From contig NC_079914.1 in NCBI RefSeq assembly GCF_024868665.1, forward strand, positions 7,716,310-7,780,309: DNA of 64,000 nucleotides, given 5' to 3'. The notes beneath the pieces were generated by a model. That model was not told the origin of the DNA, ran no database searches, and was given only the letters and a program-made list of their open reading frames with translations. Made by a program: the position numbers and the translations under genes. Shown one piece after another: positions 12,157 through 26,200 of this stretch (position 1 is the first letter of the stretch; each line of letters opens with the position of its first letter). Source of the stretch: Triplophysa rosa (taxonomy: Eukaryota > Chordata > Actinopteri > Cypriniformes > Nemacheilidae).

Positions 12157-12396
12157 GGCCCGGTTTCACAGACAAGGCGTAGCTTAAGCCAGAACTATGC
12201 CTTAGTTATATTAAGATATTTATGTCGCTTTTATAAAAATGCCTTAGAAGAATACATTACTGGTGTGTATGTTGAGACAAAACAATGTCACTGATATATT
12301 TTAAGATATTTCTGGGCAAGTTAAATTGAGTTAAGACAGGTCACACATTCATTTTAGTCTGGGACAAGCCTTAAGCCTTGTCTGTGAAACCGGGCC
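12157..12396. mobile_element. 240-bp element with near-perfect terminal inverted repeats
   Basis: The left end GGCCCGGTTTCACAGACAAG is matched inversely by CTTGTCTGTGAAACCGGGCC at the right end. It lacks coding capacity, so it is a miniature inverted-repeat element. A second copy at 50003-50250 lies in the opposite orientation. No target duplication could be read. Confidence 0.75.
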
Positions 12397-12849
12397 ATAT
12401 AGTATAACATTAGTTCTTCTGTGGAACACACAGAAGTAATACAGCATAATAAATTATAAACAGAGAATGTCTACCATACACTGTGAGAAAAAACATACTA
12501 TTTAGGTTTATAAAAGTATGTAAATATGCACTCTTTAGGTGCAAAGGTGTAGTTTTTGAAAGAATACCCCATTGACAGCTTTTGTACCTTTTTCTCACAA
12601 GTGTATTAACATCATTCAATAAAGTAGGTTGTTAAATCCTTCAACAATGACACATACGAAAAGGCATTGCATACTATCAGATATCTAACTCTAATGATAC
12701 TCGTCTTAAAAACTTCAAACTTTCTTTGGAATGATCCCCCCAAAAGTTTGCTGGCGAAGAGAAGTTCCTTAAAGGGTTTCCCTTAAATTGGCGCAACCAA
12801 CCAACCTCTCTGGGATTTACCGCAGTCACACAACATTTTGATATTTTTT

Positions 12850-13785
12850 ATTGGTTTTAATATTTCATTGGTCCTTCAGGACAACTGGCATTGGAAGCTA
12901 TGGCGGCAATGAACAGCATCCAAACCACATTGCCAAGAATATCTGGCTGATCTCGATACAACTCCTCGGCCTTTCACAATAGGCAAAGCTAAGGTTTCCC
13001 ATTGAATGAATTGACCACCTGATCCTGCTTGAACGGTGCCACATATGGCATGATATGGTCAGACATTCTGGCTGGAATGCTGGGAAGGATCTTGGGGAGA
13101 TGCCCCAGTGCTTTGTGCAGCTATTTACAGCCCTGTCCATGGGAATCTGGCCATGTGACTGTCAGTCAAACGCAGGAGGCTTTTTCGGAAGCACTGGTTG
13201 AACCACAGGGAAGCTGGTTGTCCATCTGACCACTTTGGTAAAGCTTCAGCCCCAAGGCTGAATGACATTGTCTCTGTTGAGTGACCAGACGGGCTGAAGC
13301 TCGATTCAACATGCGCACCGACACTGCCAATAACGACGCTATCGACCACGCACCCACTCAGAGGGACGGTCCAGATGCTGAAACTGATTTTCCAGCCATC
13401 ACTCGGCTGACATCCGTTCCTCGCAGCCAATGCTTGTCATCATCTGCCCGGCCCGGGTGCTTGAACGGCGAAGGTCTGTTGATGTGCCGAGGCTACGAGG
13501 GTTTGCCCCCGGTCCCAGCGAGCTGGAAAGGACAGTCTGGACCAGTGATGTGTTTGGACGCTTGTCCAAGCAGGCCATCCCTTGCTTCCAGAAAAGTGGC
13601 AGCCAGTTGGTTCTGTGCTAGCATATGCTGGCTGAAGGTCAAATGCAGGAGCCGTAGACCCCGTGGCAGCTTGGGTTGGTTTCAATTGAGTGGGAATTAT
13701 CAGTTAGAGAGTTTGGTGTACTTGAAACTAGAACCCAGGTGTCACATGCTATGTCTGACCCGAATGACCTGCTCTTGAAACAAAT
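12850..13785. other. unexplained GC-richer patch
   Basis: Clearly richer in G and C than the flanks and open in several short frames on both strands. Examples are a plus-strand frame of 165 codons at 13281-13778 and minus-strand frames at 13125-13430 and 13440-13685. No frame shows a recognisable domain, intron phase or start context. It may be a decayed retroelement or gene remnant, or a non-coding RNA locus. Confidence 0.4.
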
Positions 13786-14499
13786 GGGATTAGTAGAGGA
13801 CAACAATAGTATGATATGAACAAAGTCTGAAAGTCAGTGATTTTCAATGTGGGGGTGTTCACTTACCTATGATAAATGTATTGTAACCTGTGTTCTTGTG
13901 GTTTTGTTAGTTTAAAGCTGCATTGTACAAAATTGGATTGTACAATACTATTATTATTATTTTTAGCATTTCCGCCAACTGAAAAGATCACACTGTGGTG
14001 TATCGATCTTCTATTGGTAACATGTCTTCACGCATGCCTATAAATAAAAGTCAATGGAACGAAAAGTGACTTCAGTATAAATTTGATGTGAATTTTACAA
14101 AAAAGTATGATTTATAGAAAAATATTTACAAGCCCCACCCCTAAACCTAACCACACTGGAGCAAATTTATTTTGGCATATTAACGCTGTGTTCAAGACAC
14201 CTCAGATTTAGCATATTTTCCACCTCAACCTGTAAATAATTTCTGGAACGGCACTGTTTAAATGTTAAAAAATACTTGTAATGTTCACTACTAAATAGTT
14301 GCATCCAGACATAACGTATGGGTTTGTGGTGGGAAATATCCCAAATCCAAGGTGTCTTTAACACATTATTATTAAAGAATATTATATTAAAGAATGTACA
14401 GTCACAAATGTGCGTTAATCTGCGTTTGGCTCATCCAATCAGAATCTTGGGTCAGAACTACTTATTTTATAAACACAATTAAGTCACACAGGAAATAAA
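13786..14499. other. intergenic AT-rich stretch
   Basis: No gene or clear repeat recognised. Confidence 0.5.
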
Positions 14500-15390
14500 A
14501 AAAATCTCACCAGATGCTTGCATGAACAGCTCGACACCTGCAGGAATTTCCTGGATTATTCCTTGAGACGCTACTCAAGCATAACCAACTTCCTCCATTC
14601 CCATAGCAGCCCTTTGAGATCACTGAATCCTCTCCGCCAAACGCACGTTTGCTTGTTCAGTGGTTATGATTTCCACACCTGATCCCAGCACATAACAAGA
14701 CCGGCGGACGCACGACTTGCAAGTCGTTTGCTAAAGCGAGTCTTGAAATCTGTCTGAGCCGAAAGGGACCGGGCGTCGCGTGGCGTCCTCGAAATACCAA
14801 AAAAACAAAAAAGAAGAAAAGGCTATACAATCTCAGAAGTCATATGATGCAGAGGATTAAGGCAGACATGAAAGTTGGCCTATTTCATGGTCAGGCAATA
14901 GGACTGGGAAGGGTCTTGAATGGCAATGCATCTACTTTAATGTGACAGACAGGTCCCTAGGCGAAACAAGCGGACCCGTGGCAGGCAGGCCCAGGTACTT
15001 GATGAGTGTGACACCTTCGCCACTCCACTGGAAATGTTGTCACCGTACGCTCCGCTGCTTCATCTTAGGTTTTACCCATATAAATTTACCTCTGACGATG
15101 GCACAAGCCCCTCGCCTGCCTGTTCTCCCCGGAAACGTTGAGATCATGAATCTCCTTGTCGACGTTCACAGGGCCTTGCTCCTGATAAATGCGCGCCCGC
15201 CTTGGGACCCTCTTGCAGCCTGATATCGCACTCGGTGCCAGTCGGCAAAGCCAGGACAGGGTTCTGCCACATACACGTTCATGCATTCAGAGAAGGCATC
15301 CTCATTCCTGCCTCGCGATGCTGTGTGACAGGTTGGACGGCCAGTGCCTGGGGCAAAAATCCTACTTTGGTTTGCATATCTACTGAGAAA
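14500..15390. other. second unexplained GC-richer patch
   Basis: GC-richer with several CpG sites (for example around 14695-14800). It has short open frames such as 14942-15223 (+) and 15086-15286 (-), none with a recognisable domain. It looks like the 12850-13785 patch in composition. Nature unknown. Confidence 0.35.
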
Positions 15391-16183
15391 CTATCACAGC
15401 GATGCACTGAAAACATTAATTACCGCATGGAATTATGAAGTATTAGATATTCACTGATACAAATGTAATGTATTTGCTTACTGAAGTGTTTGCACTGAAA
15501 TCACGCTTTTGTGGATGAGACAGATTGTAGTATCAATCACAGTTAGCCACAGGGAGACATGAACCAACTAGGAGATATGAATCAACTACAGGGAGATATT
15601 GGAGAGGCACATAATGTCCAGGAGTCTACGAATGTGATGTATTTCACATGTTTGTTATCGATATGAATCTATCATCTGATGTATAATCCCATCATTATAC
15701 ATTTCATACACTTTGTCACTGTAACTAACAGCAAAAAAGGACTTGGTGGGCTTCCTTTGTCTTAGGACGATGGCTCTGTACCTATAGGGTATATATTATT
15801 TAAGGTCTCTTGATTTTTCAGTTTAATATATATATATATGACGCTCCAAATACAGTATCAACATTTGTATATATACAAAAGGTAGGCATATGGAGCATAA
15901 TATATAAATGTCTATACAGTGTATAGACATCCTACATGTCACACATATAGACATTATATACAGCATTTCTTTACAATATCATCATAAAACATATATAAGC
16001 ATATGTCTATGTTATTTATTTAAAATATTAAGTTATTTCATATAAATGGAAAAGAGGACATGTTCATTGCAATTAAAGTGAAATCACTGAACCAAAACAT
16101 AGGAGCCTGATAAAAACACTAATTTTAGAAGCACTTAAAGGTTATATATATATATGTATGTATATATACATATATATATATTA
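15391..16183. other. AT-rich intergenic stretch with TA-type simple repeats
   Basis: Contains TATATA runs near 15826-15840 and 16141-16182. Nothing else recognised. Confidence 0.6.
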
Positions 16184-16410
16184 TACTCTTATAAATAAAG
16201 GTGCTTCACGATGCCATACCTTTTTTGTCTAAATGGTTCATAAAGAACCTTAAACATCCAACGAACCTTTCTGTTTCCCAAAAGGTTCTTTGTGGATGAA
16301 AAAATGGTCTTCAGGTTATAAAAAGGTAAGAAAGAGATGGTTCTTTGAAGAACCAAAAATGGTTCTTCTATGACGTGAAGAACCCTTGAAGCACCTTTAT
16401 ATTTTAGAGA
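16184..16410. mobile_element. palindromic miniature element (AAGGTTCTT family)
   Basis: The ends AAATAAAGGTGCTTCACG and GAAGCACCTTTATATTTTAG form an inverted pair. The interior repeats GGTTCTT/AAGAACC motifs. This matches a very common cyprinid palindromic repeat. No coding capacity. Confidence 0.7.
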
Positions 16411-16983
16411 ATATATATACAGTATATATAGAGTACGTATATATAAATAATATACAATGCACCCGATTATGCATTTTTGTTTTTTGCATAAAACAAGTAA
16501 AGATCCAATATGGGGGTAAAAAGCCATTTTAATTAAATACTGACAATTCTTTACATATACTCTATGCAATTTCAGTTTCTTACAGTATACGTACAAACGT
16601 AATATAATATATAATCAAAAGAAGCCTTTATTTGTAATTATAATAAAAAACATATGTAAGAGGACATTATTCTCAATGGTGCTTCCTTGGTCTATCATTT
16701 AGCACACAGTCAGAATTGACAGCTGTCAAAATTAAGATCGCCTGTAAGGATATGAAAATTCCCACTTGTGGAATTCATCTGACAGAGGAGCATACAAGCT
16801 CCTGATTGTCAAATCACAGTAGATAGATGTGATTCAAACCATTTCCTGGAGTGTGGGTTGCACATCTGGTGTAGCGTATTTCATCATTTCATACGAAGTG
16901 AATGGAGAGCGCGCTCTAAATGAAGTTTAAATTCTGTATGGAAGCAGAGAAGAACGAGCTGCGGTGGATCCTTACATTTACTG
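16411..16983 (-). other. 3' flank of the C1orf53 homologue
   Basis: AT-rich, with probable 3'UTR at its upper end. A minus-strand AATAAA lies at 16627-16632. Confidence 0.5.
16627..16632 (-). terminator. candidate polyadenylation signal for the C1orf53 homologue
   Basis: AATAAA on the minus strand, about 350 bases after the stop at 16984. The position is plausible but unproven. Confidence 0.35.
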
Positions 16984-18310
<1,327 letters not shown>

Positions 18311-19027
18311 GGCTTTGGTTAAAGAAAATGAAACTAAACGACTCCTGTCACGCCGTTTCTTGCAGACATGCTAAACTTCTGTCAGCACGTTAACATTGTG
18401 ATAAATCGACTCACAAAACGACTGAGAGACAAGACGATATGATGTTACAGTTTAAAGATGAATATTTACGATCTGGTCCCGTTCTGTCCTCGCTTGGTGC
18501 CCTGTCTGTGTTCACATTTCGTGGCGTGCACAACATGCATGCGTCACGCGCCGCCTGTGTTGGACTGTGGAATTGCAGCACTGGAAACCACGCGTTACCT
18601 TTAATATCAAACCAACCGCTTAAAATGTGGATTTGAAAAAAATAATTACAACAACCATACAGAAATTACACTTAAGTTTGACAAAGCTTACAAACTGCAC
18701 GCACGCGTATCGGTTTGTGTTATGAATGTTTCTTGTTAGCGTAGATTTGTTTAAAGTAATTAATTACTGGATTTTATTTAAAAACGATGAAATAGTACGT
18801 ATGTTTGCCAAAATTACAAATACTGACGATCAGAATCGGAATAGATTTTATCGTGGTAATTTGCATATGACCGTTATAAAGATTTCATACTGCAGTAGAC
18901 AATGTGTTCTGTAATACGATATACAGCGAGATTTGTTATGTAAATTTGGGTTATTGTGAACCGTATACAATTTTATATAGCCTAACAACAAATATAATTC
19001 AAATATATAGATAACGGCTGTAACTGA

Positions 19028-19037
19028 CGCATGCGCA
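19028..19037. promoter_or_regulatory. NRF1-like site
   Basis: CGCATGCGCA, the palindromic core recognised by NRF1, between two divergent genes. Prediction from motif only. Confidence 0.35.
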
Positions 19038-19960
19038 CCCCGGTGTGCCCAGCTGACAGCATGGGAGAAAGAATGTAAACAAAACCAATGTGAGCCGAAG
19101 CATGGCTGAAGGAGGAGGTCTCAGCGGTTCTGTTGTGTGTTTAATTTATGTATGCACTTTCTTAAAACATTTTGACCTGTTTTTAGTTGTAATAGTAGTT
19201 TAGTAATTATGCATGCTTATTTGGTGTTTCAAATACTAGACAAAAACTACTAGTCACTACAACAACAAAAGTTTTTACTTCAGTTTTGTTTTGAAATACA
19301 ATACTTATAATACATTGTATATTAAATTATTAAGATCGACTAAACATCTATTAGGAAAAAGAAAAACATACCTGAACCCTGAAGTATTTTTCGGCAGTAA
19401 AAGTACAAATTCATATGTGCTTTGCAACAGGTTTGGTGACTGGGTGTTCAGCCATAAGCTATTTTTTAAACGAGTGGGTGGTGTGAGTTTAAACTTCCTT
19501 TCTATTACCACCACAAACTCGGGACTGTTTACCACATGAACAGAAGAGCCATACACGTTGCACAATGTGTTTTACTCCTTACAAGTAGAATGTCTTTTTA
19601 AATATTATAAATGCTTTGCTTTTGTTATCTAGAGACAACAAAGACTAAAAGCGTAAAGAGGTGCTTTGCAAAGTGTAGGATTAGAGAAATGCATAATATG
19701 CAGTTCGGCGTAAGCAGACAAGCCTGTGCTTGCATGCTAAGTTACTTGGGAAAAACGCTCAGAGGACAACAATTTTGACAACCAACTTTTAATGTATGCA
19801 AAATCAAGTGACATCTTCATGAACGGCTAACGTTACACTTAGGCTATATCAGCAGGGTAGCACTTTAAACGTCACTCTTTAAAGTCCATACACGAGCGAG
19901 ACCAAGGTGTAACGTTAGATCAAACGACGCGACGTCAATAACAGGTAGCCGCACTTCCTG

Positions 19961-20182
19961 GTGCTTTATTCAAGGATCACTGTGCCAAGGGAACCGAAAC
20001 AGCCAGTAGCGCGTGTGGGAAGTGTCACCGACGAGCGAGCGCGCACCGACGGAGCGAGGAATGCGGCGGTATTCGCAGCTGCGCGCCAGGTAGCGGTCAA
20101 ACGAGAAGATTCGCGAACGGGGCGAGAGACGGTGTTTTATTTCCCGCCGTGTGCGCGAGCCACTGCTGACGCGATGCTATAG
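19961..20182 (+). promoter_or_regulatory. upstream ORFs in the dennd1b leader
   Basis: A 73-codon frame starting at 19961 and a minimal two-codon frame (ATG CTA TAG) starting at 20174 share the same stop at 20180-20182. That stop is two bases before the main start codon at 20185. If the transcript includes them, they could affect initiation. The 73-codon frame is GC-rich and has no recognisable domain. Confidence 0.45.
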
Positions 20183-20184
20183 CC

Positions 20185-20201
20185 ATGGACAGCAGGATAA
20201 A
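20185..20201 (+). CDS. dennd1b: dennd1b coding exon 1
   Basis: Codons for MDSRI plus two bases, then a GTAAGT donor. A very short first coding exon, as in other DENND1 genes. Confidence 0.88.
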
Positions 20202-23200
20202 GTAAGTCCGCAGTATTTACATTACAAATTCCTCCGGTTCGTCACGGTGCGCTTGTATCATTCCATGTAACAAACGTGTTTCACGACACGGTTTGAAACG
20301 AATAACGGCGTTTGTGAGTCCGTTAGTTAGCTCGTTATCTTAACTGTGAGGGGGTGACAGGTCTGGCTGACCGGTTAGCGCTTTACCTCAGGCATGCTAA
20401 CTAGCCTAGCCGCATTCAAGCACATCCATTTAAACCCTTGCCAGCAGTAAATATTTCCTTTTGTTAAAGATAAACGCTGTAAACATTCATTACTATAAAC
20501 CTTCATGTCGTTGTAACGTAAATGCGATAAAGCGTAACCCACCCGCTGCAAACACTGTACGAGTGTATTCACATCAAGTAAACACGAGTCTTTGATCAAT
20601 TTCGACCCGAATGTCAGTCTGGGGGAAAATGTGCGAGAAAGGATAGTTTGGTATTTTCTCTTCTAAATTAACGTGAATATTTTAGTGAGTTGGGATTGTT
20701 TTGGTCTCTTGCAGGGAGAATCCTGCGAGGACGTTTGATCTGGTGCTACAGGTTGCGTGTCCATCGTCTGAAAATGAAGGTGAGCGTTCGTTTCTCATTT
20801 TGTTTGCATGATAACGATTGTTTAGGTTGTGATTTGTAATCGTTTTGTCCTCAACAACAAATAACTACTTGTGTTTGTAAACATCATGTGAAAACAGACA
20901 ATAAGGACAACAAAATGATTACAAAGTCAGCACTTCATGTTTCTTGGTTTGTAAGTGACTATGTGTTTTGTATAGACAATTACTTTTCTAGTTTTTTTTT
21001 CGGTGATATAGATTTATATATGATATAGATGAGTAAATGGTGTGTCTCATGTCTAAGCAAAGTCTCAGGAAGGAAATTATTATGGTAGGATTGCAGGGCG
21101 GTCCAATTCAGACTGTGTGTTCTCTCAGATCATCAAACTAAGCAATTGCTTTAAGACTGCTCACTAACTTTTTTGTCATATCATTCCAAATATATGAAAT
21201 AGGGTATGACCTTCCTTTAGTAAGACTCAAAAGAAGATATTTTTTACAGAACGTTGGTAACCAAACAACATTGCCCCCCATAGATTTACAATGTAGGGAG
21301 ACAAAACCACTGAGACATTTCTCGAAATATCATCTTTACTGTTTCACCGAAGAAAGTTTCCTTTTTAGGTTAACGATTCCTTAAACTTTTGCACATTTAA
21401 AACCTCCAGGTGCATTGAGAAACCAGTGCAAGAATTTGCTGCTTTGATCTGAAATTGATCATGCTCAGTGAATCTGTATTCTTTGTGTTTTCCAAAGGTT
21501 AAGTGGAATGTGAAGGAAAAACATTACAAATCTCTTCTCTAAGGCAAAGAAATGTTTCCATGTTTATATTTAATATGTTGTAAAATGATATAGAAGTTCA
21601 TGTTAAATGTTCAGCGTATCTTATGTCACTGATTTTTCTCCTGCCGTGAAACTGTCTTTACTCTTTTTGCTTGACATAAAAGTTGAAGAGCAGGTGGTTC
21701 ACAGCGGCAGCTGTTGCTGTAACCAAAAAAGGAAAATATTCCTCGTCCAATCACTAATGTGAAAGTTGAAATGAGCCGTGGTCTCTGAGTTCCAACCCAC
21801 TTCCCCTCATCATCTGTCAGTGTGCGTTTCATTTCCTGACCCTGACTCTCAGGATTGCAGCTTCATTTTAAAAGGCCTTAGGGCCAATAAGAAGTTCAGC
21901 TGATTCGTCTTGAGCTTACAAGCTCTAGCACAGGAAACTCCTCCGCCCTGAGATAACAGTCATGTCATTAACTCCATACAATATTCTTGTCGCAAATTTG
22001 ATGTTGTGGTTGACAGAAAAGTTCTTTCCCTTCACCGTATTGGTTTTCAGTTGAAAGCATGTGATTGACTGCTCTCTGCCCGGTTCTTGAGTTTCATACA
22101 CAGTGGATATTAACATTACCTGTGGGAGCTTGGTTGTATGTGCGCAAAACATGTTTCTATAGCCATATGGAGTGATTCTAGGGGAGTTGTGGTAATATGA
22201 ATTATTCCACGAGAGTCATTGTATCTCATCAGACATTCTGCCTCTGTACTCACCTAGTGTGTCATTTAGTCCAATTTGATATTTGAACAGGTCGAATACA
22301 GTTTTCTGGTTTCTCTGGAGGTTGGAGGTGAAATGAAGCTGTCAAATCAAGCTTATGATGGACTATGTGAGCTTTGGTTCTAGGTCCACTGTGTATATCA
22401 GTGCTTTTTTTGTTGTAACCACAGTGTCATTTGGTGTCATTTATTTTATATTCTATACTTGATTTTGTTTTCCCAGATTTCTGTTCTGTTCAGTGTTGGG
22501 CAAGTTACTCTGGAAATGTAATTAAATTACTGATTACTGATTACTCCTTTTACAAGTAATCAAGTTACTGGTCTGATTACTTTATTTCAAAAGTAATTAG
22601 TTACACTACTCATTACATTACTCGTTACATTACTACCCCCACCCCTAAAAAACACAAAATAACCTCTTTAGCCTTTTCAAGACTAAACTTTATTGTGAAG
22701 TGCATACTCTACTCTATCTCGTCAATTATTTTAATACATTCTTTCTGCTTATTCCATACTAAAGCCTGTCATAAATAATAATAATAATTAAACTCTGACA
22801 TTTTAACATAAAACATTTTTTCATATGTTAACTAGTATTTCTAAACCTGCATACTCCATAATGTAAAAAGTCTCTCCTTAGTTTCTTATAACTTGTATAT
22901 CTTAGCTAGTGCTTCTGCATATTTCTATGATGATTTCGTTGCCATTTAACAAATATAACAGCGTTAGAGCAGCAAAAACTAGTCTGACAAAACATAACAT
23001 GTTGCTAATAGCAGCCTAGCACTTGACAGTAGAAGTTGATTCATTGCTCTCTTTGCCCGGTGACGTTACTTTCTCCAGAAGTTTAACCGTGCTGTGCTGC
23101 CCTTTCAGGTTGTTTTTCGCGGGAGAGAGGGTTTTGCTTACCTCCACATGACCGACAACGCACAACAATGTTCTTGCCTTAGAAATAAACAAAAATAAAT

Positions 23201-26200
23201 ATAGCTTTTGCAATAGCTTTTGCAATAGCTTTGGCCGTTACGAGTTTTTAGCTTAAGGTGGCAGGCTTTCCATGGAGTGGCTTTGGTAATACTTTTCGTG
23301 CAGGCACGTTTCATATGATGTCGTGGGTGCGACAGGCAGGCATCCAGACTTTGAAAAAGCTATTTCGCTTTTTACAATTTAAATGATAAAACGATACAAC
23401 GGCAAAGATGTAACGCAGCTGTAACGTATAGTTACCTGGGCTTGAAACTATAATCTAATTACTATTTTAGGAATTATAACGCGTTAAATTACTCTGTTAC
23501 CAAAAAGTAATCAAACTACACTAACGCATTACTAAGTAATGCGTTACTGCCCAACACTGGTTCTGTTCACATTTTTTAGTTTTCTTTCATCTATTAGAAA
23601 GGTGTGAACTTTTTATTTTTACCTGTTGGTCAGCATGTTACTAGGCACCAGCATCATTTGAGGAAATCACCCTGTGCTCGTGTTATCTTTCATTTCCCTC
23701 TTTTTCCAAAGAACTGTAGTCTTAAATATATTACATTTCGAAGTTTCAGAATGGGTCACTTAGTCATGCATGCCACCTACAAAGAGAAGAGGATGTTCTG
23801 ATGTTAATACAGGGCTCGAAATTAACTTTTTTACTTGGTAGCACTGGTGCTCCCAACTTCAAAGAGTTAGGAGCACCAGCAAAAATTTAGGAGCACCCAC
23901 CCTAAAATTGAGGATAGTATGATCTGTCTGAATAGTCAAATACAAATTGTAACAATTTTACAATTAAAACATGCATCTGATGTCGGCTGTGTTTTACGTA
24001 GTCACAATGGCTTCATGATTTCCTAAAACTTTTTTTTTCCTCACATTTTTTAATCATAAAACCACAAACACAAAGTATGTTATACGTTTAAATTACAGTA
24101 GATATTTGAGAGGAATCCTCCTTCCTCCACTGACTGAACCCTCATTTCTCATCATAGCGTACAGAGAAACAGTTAAAACTACATAAACACATAATGTTAT
24201 ATGCTTACATTTCACATATGTGAGGGGAACACGATCGCTTTTTGAAGAGATTTGCTCGTGAATGTATTTAAAATAACTGTAATGCCAACTTACAGTTGCT
24301 ACACTTGTGGTACAGGCAGCGTTGTGCTGATGCGACGCAGCGTGAACACATAGCGCTCATGCACGAGACGCGGCAAAAGAAGCATGCGAACGGTCAAACA
24401 TGTCCGTCTAGGGCGTGTTTACATAGAAAAACAATGATAAAGTAGTGCCGCAAAATAGAAAAACAAGTTCTCTGTGAATTGCAGGGCCGGTCACTGTAGC
24501 TCACAGCACGCACATACTGTGTGCAGTAATAGCGAACGTTCTGTACAGTAGTGAAAACAGGTCGCACCACAACAAAACATGCCTCCGCACAAATGCTCCT
24601 AAATTTATTTTGAGGTCGCACAGGTTAAATTTCGGGAGTTTATGCGACTAAAATGGTCGCAATTTCGAGCCCTGTAAAACTAAATGTAGCAAATGTTCTT
24701 TTCTGTTGACTGGCTAGGTGAGATTTATATGTCCCCCTCAAATTAAATAGGATCCATTTAAAAACAAATAGTCTTAAAGATGCCATGCTTTCTTTTCCCA
24801 GCTCCGGTCTGGGGTTGACAGGCCCAGAATTTGCAAAGTAGGTGACTTATTTTAGCTAACATTGGAAGATGAATACTTTGCCAGATTGGATTAAGCATGA
24901 CTGCCATACTTGTGCTTGGCACTACTGAGCCGCATTGATGTTTTTCATGCCCTGTGCCAAAGCCAGCAGATGATGCTGACTGTGCCAAGGCAGTAGGTGG
25001 AGACAGATGCTACCTGTCTTGCCTCCTCTTTTCATCCAGATTGGAACCGGTAATAAAGCAATAAAAAATAATAGACCTGAATTTTACAACTACACTTCTA
25101 CACTACTACACTGCTGCAATTAGCGAAGTGATTTTCAAGCAATGACCAACAGCTTAATTTTTCCTTTGCACAGGCTGTGTGTGTATTTCATTGCTATTAA
25201 GAACCAGTTAAGCAAGGTTGGTGCACCAGAATTTGTTTGTTAGTCACTTGAAAAAGTTTTTCTTTACAAAAACAACTATTTACATTTGTATTCTTGGTTT
25301 TATAATATTAAATTTATTAGGGATGCACCGAATGTTCGGCCACCGAAAATGTGGCCATCTCAGTACCAGCAGGAATTGTAGGTGGGGGGGAATCAAGGAT
25401 TAGCTCTCTCCTCCACCTTCAATACCACGGCTGAGGTGAGACCCTTGAGCAAGGCACCGATCCTCCGAACTGCTCCCCGGGCGCCACAGCAATGGCTGCT
25501 CACTGCTCTGGGTGTGTGTTCATGGTGTGTGTGTGCACTTGGATGGGTTAAATGCAGAGCACTAATTCCGAGTATGGAATACCATACTTGGCCACACGTC
25601 ACTTCACTTTCACTTTATATATATATTTTGATTTAAATGAATGTTTATTTAAAATTTACAGTTACTCAAATAACTAGCTATATGCTCACTGATGATATTT
25701 AAGTTTGCAAACTTAAAAAAAATAGAGGCAATCAGTTGCCTCAAATTTTTTGAGTTAGTAGAACTTATCCGGGTTTACAGTGCAGTATAGGCCTGGAGAG
25801 ATGGAAAAGAAGAAGATATAATGACCACTTAACGTAGCTGTAACAGCCACACATTTATAATAAAGTAAAACTGTACCACTGAGACCACTGTAACATTCTT
25901 GGCCTCTCTACGTTTTACATGCTTATATCCGTTGTGTGACCTCCTGTGGCACCGCGCAGACCAATCGGCGCGTGACATCATAGTACCGTGAGAGTGATTT
26001 GACAGTAGACTGCTCTGTATGCTTTCAAATAGCTCTCGCGGTGCTGTGATCTTGTGCGCTGCCATATTTAGTCCAAAAAGCCTAGATGTGAGCAGACTGT
26101 GTTAATGGGTTGAACAAAACAGTGACCATAGATGTAAAGAAATGAAGTTACTTGTCAGATTCAGAAGCAAGCTACCATATTTTTTTAAATAAGCCCCAAA

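Larger units (their letters stand above)
18311..20184. promoter_or_regulatory. divergent intergenic region between the C1orf53 homologue and dennd1b
   Basis: The two start codons face away from each other, 1.9 kb apart. CpG-richer patches lie near 18340-18560 next to the minus-strand gene and near 19910-20184 next to dennd1b. A CGCATGCGCA sequence at 19028-19037 matches the core of the NRF1 binding site. The last patch is the likely dennd1b promoter and 5'UTR. Confidence 0.45.

Noticed and set aside
13281..13778. A 165-codon plus-strand gene.
   Set aside because: Frames are open on both strands here and no domain, start context or splice pattern supports this one. It is kept only as an unexplained patch.
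16189..16596. A 135-codon minus-strand frame.
   Set aside because: It overlaps a palindromic miniature element and TA-rich sequence and has no protein-like features.
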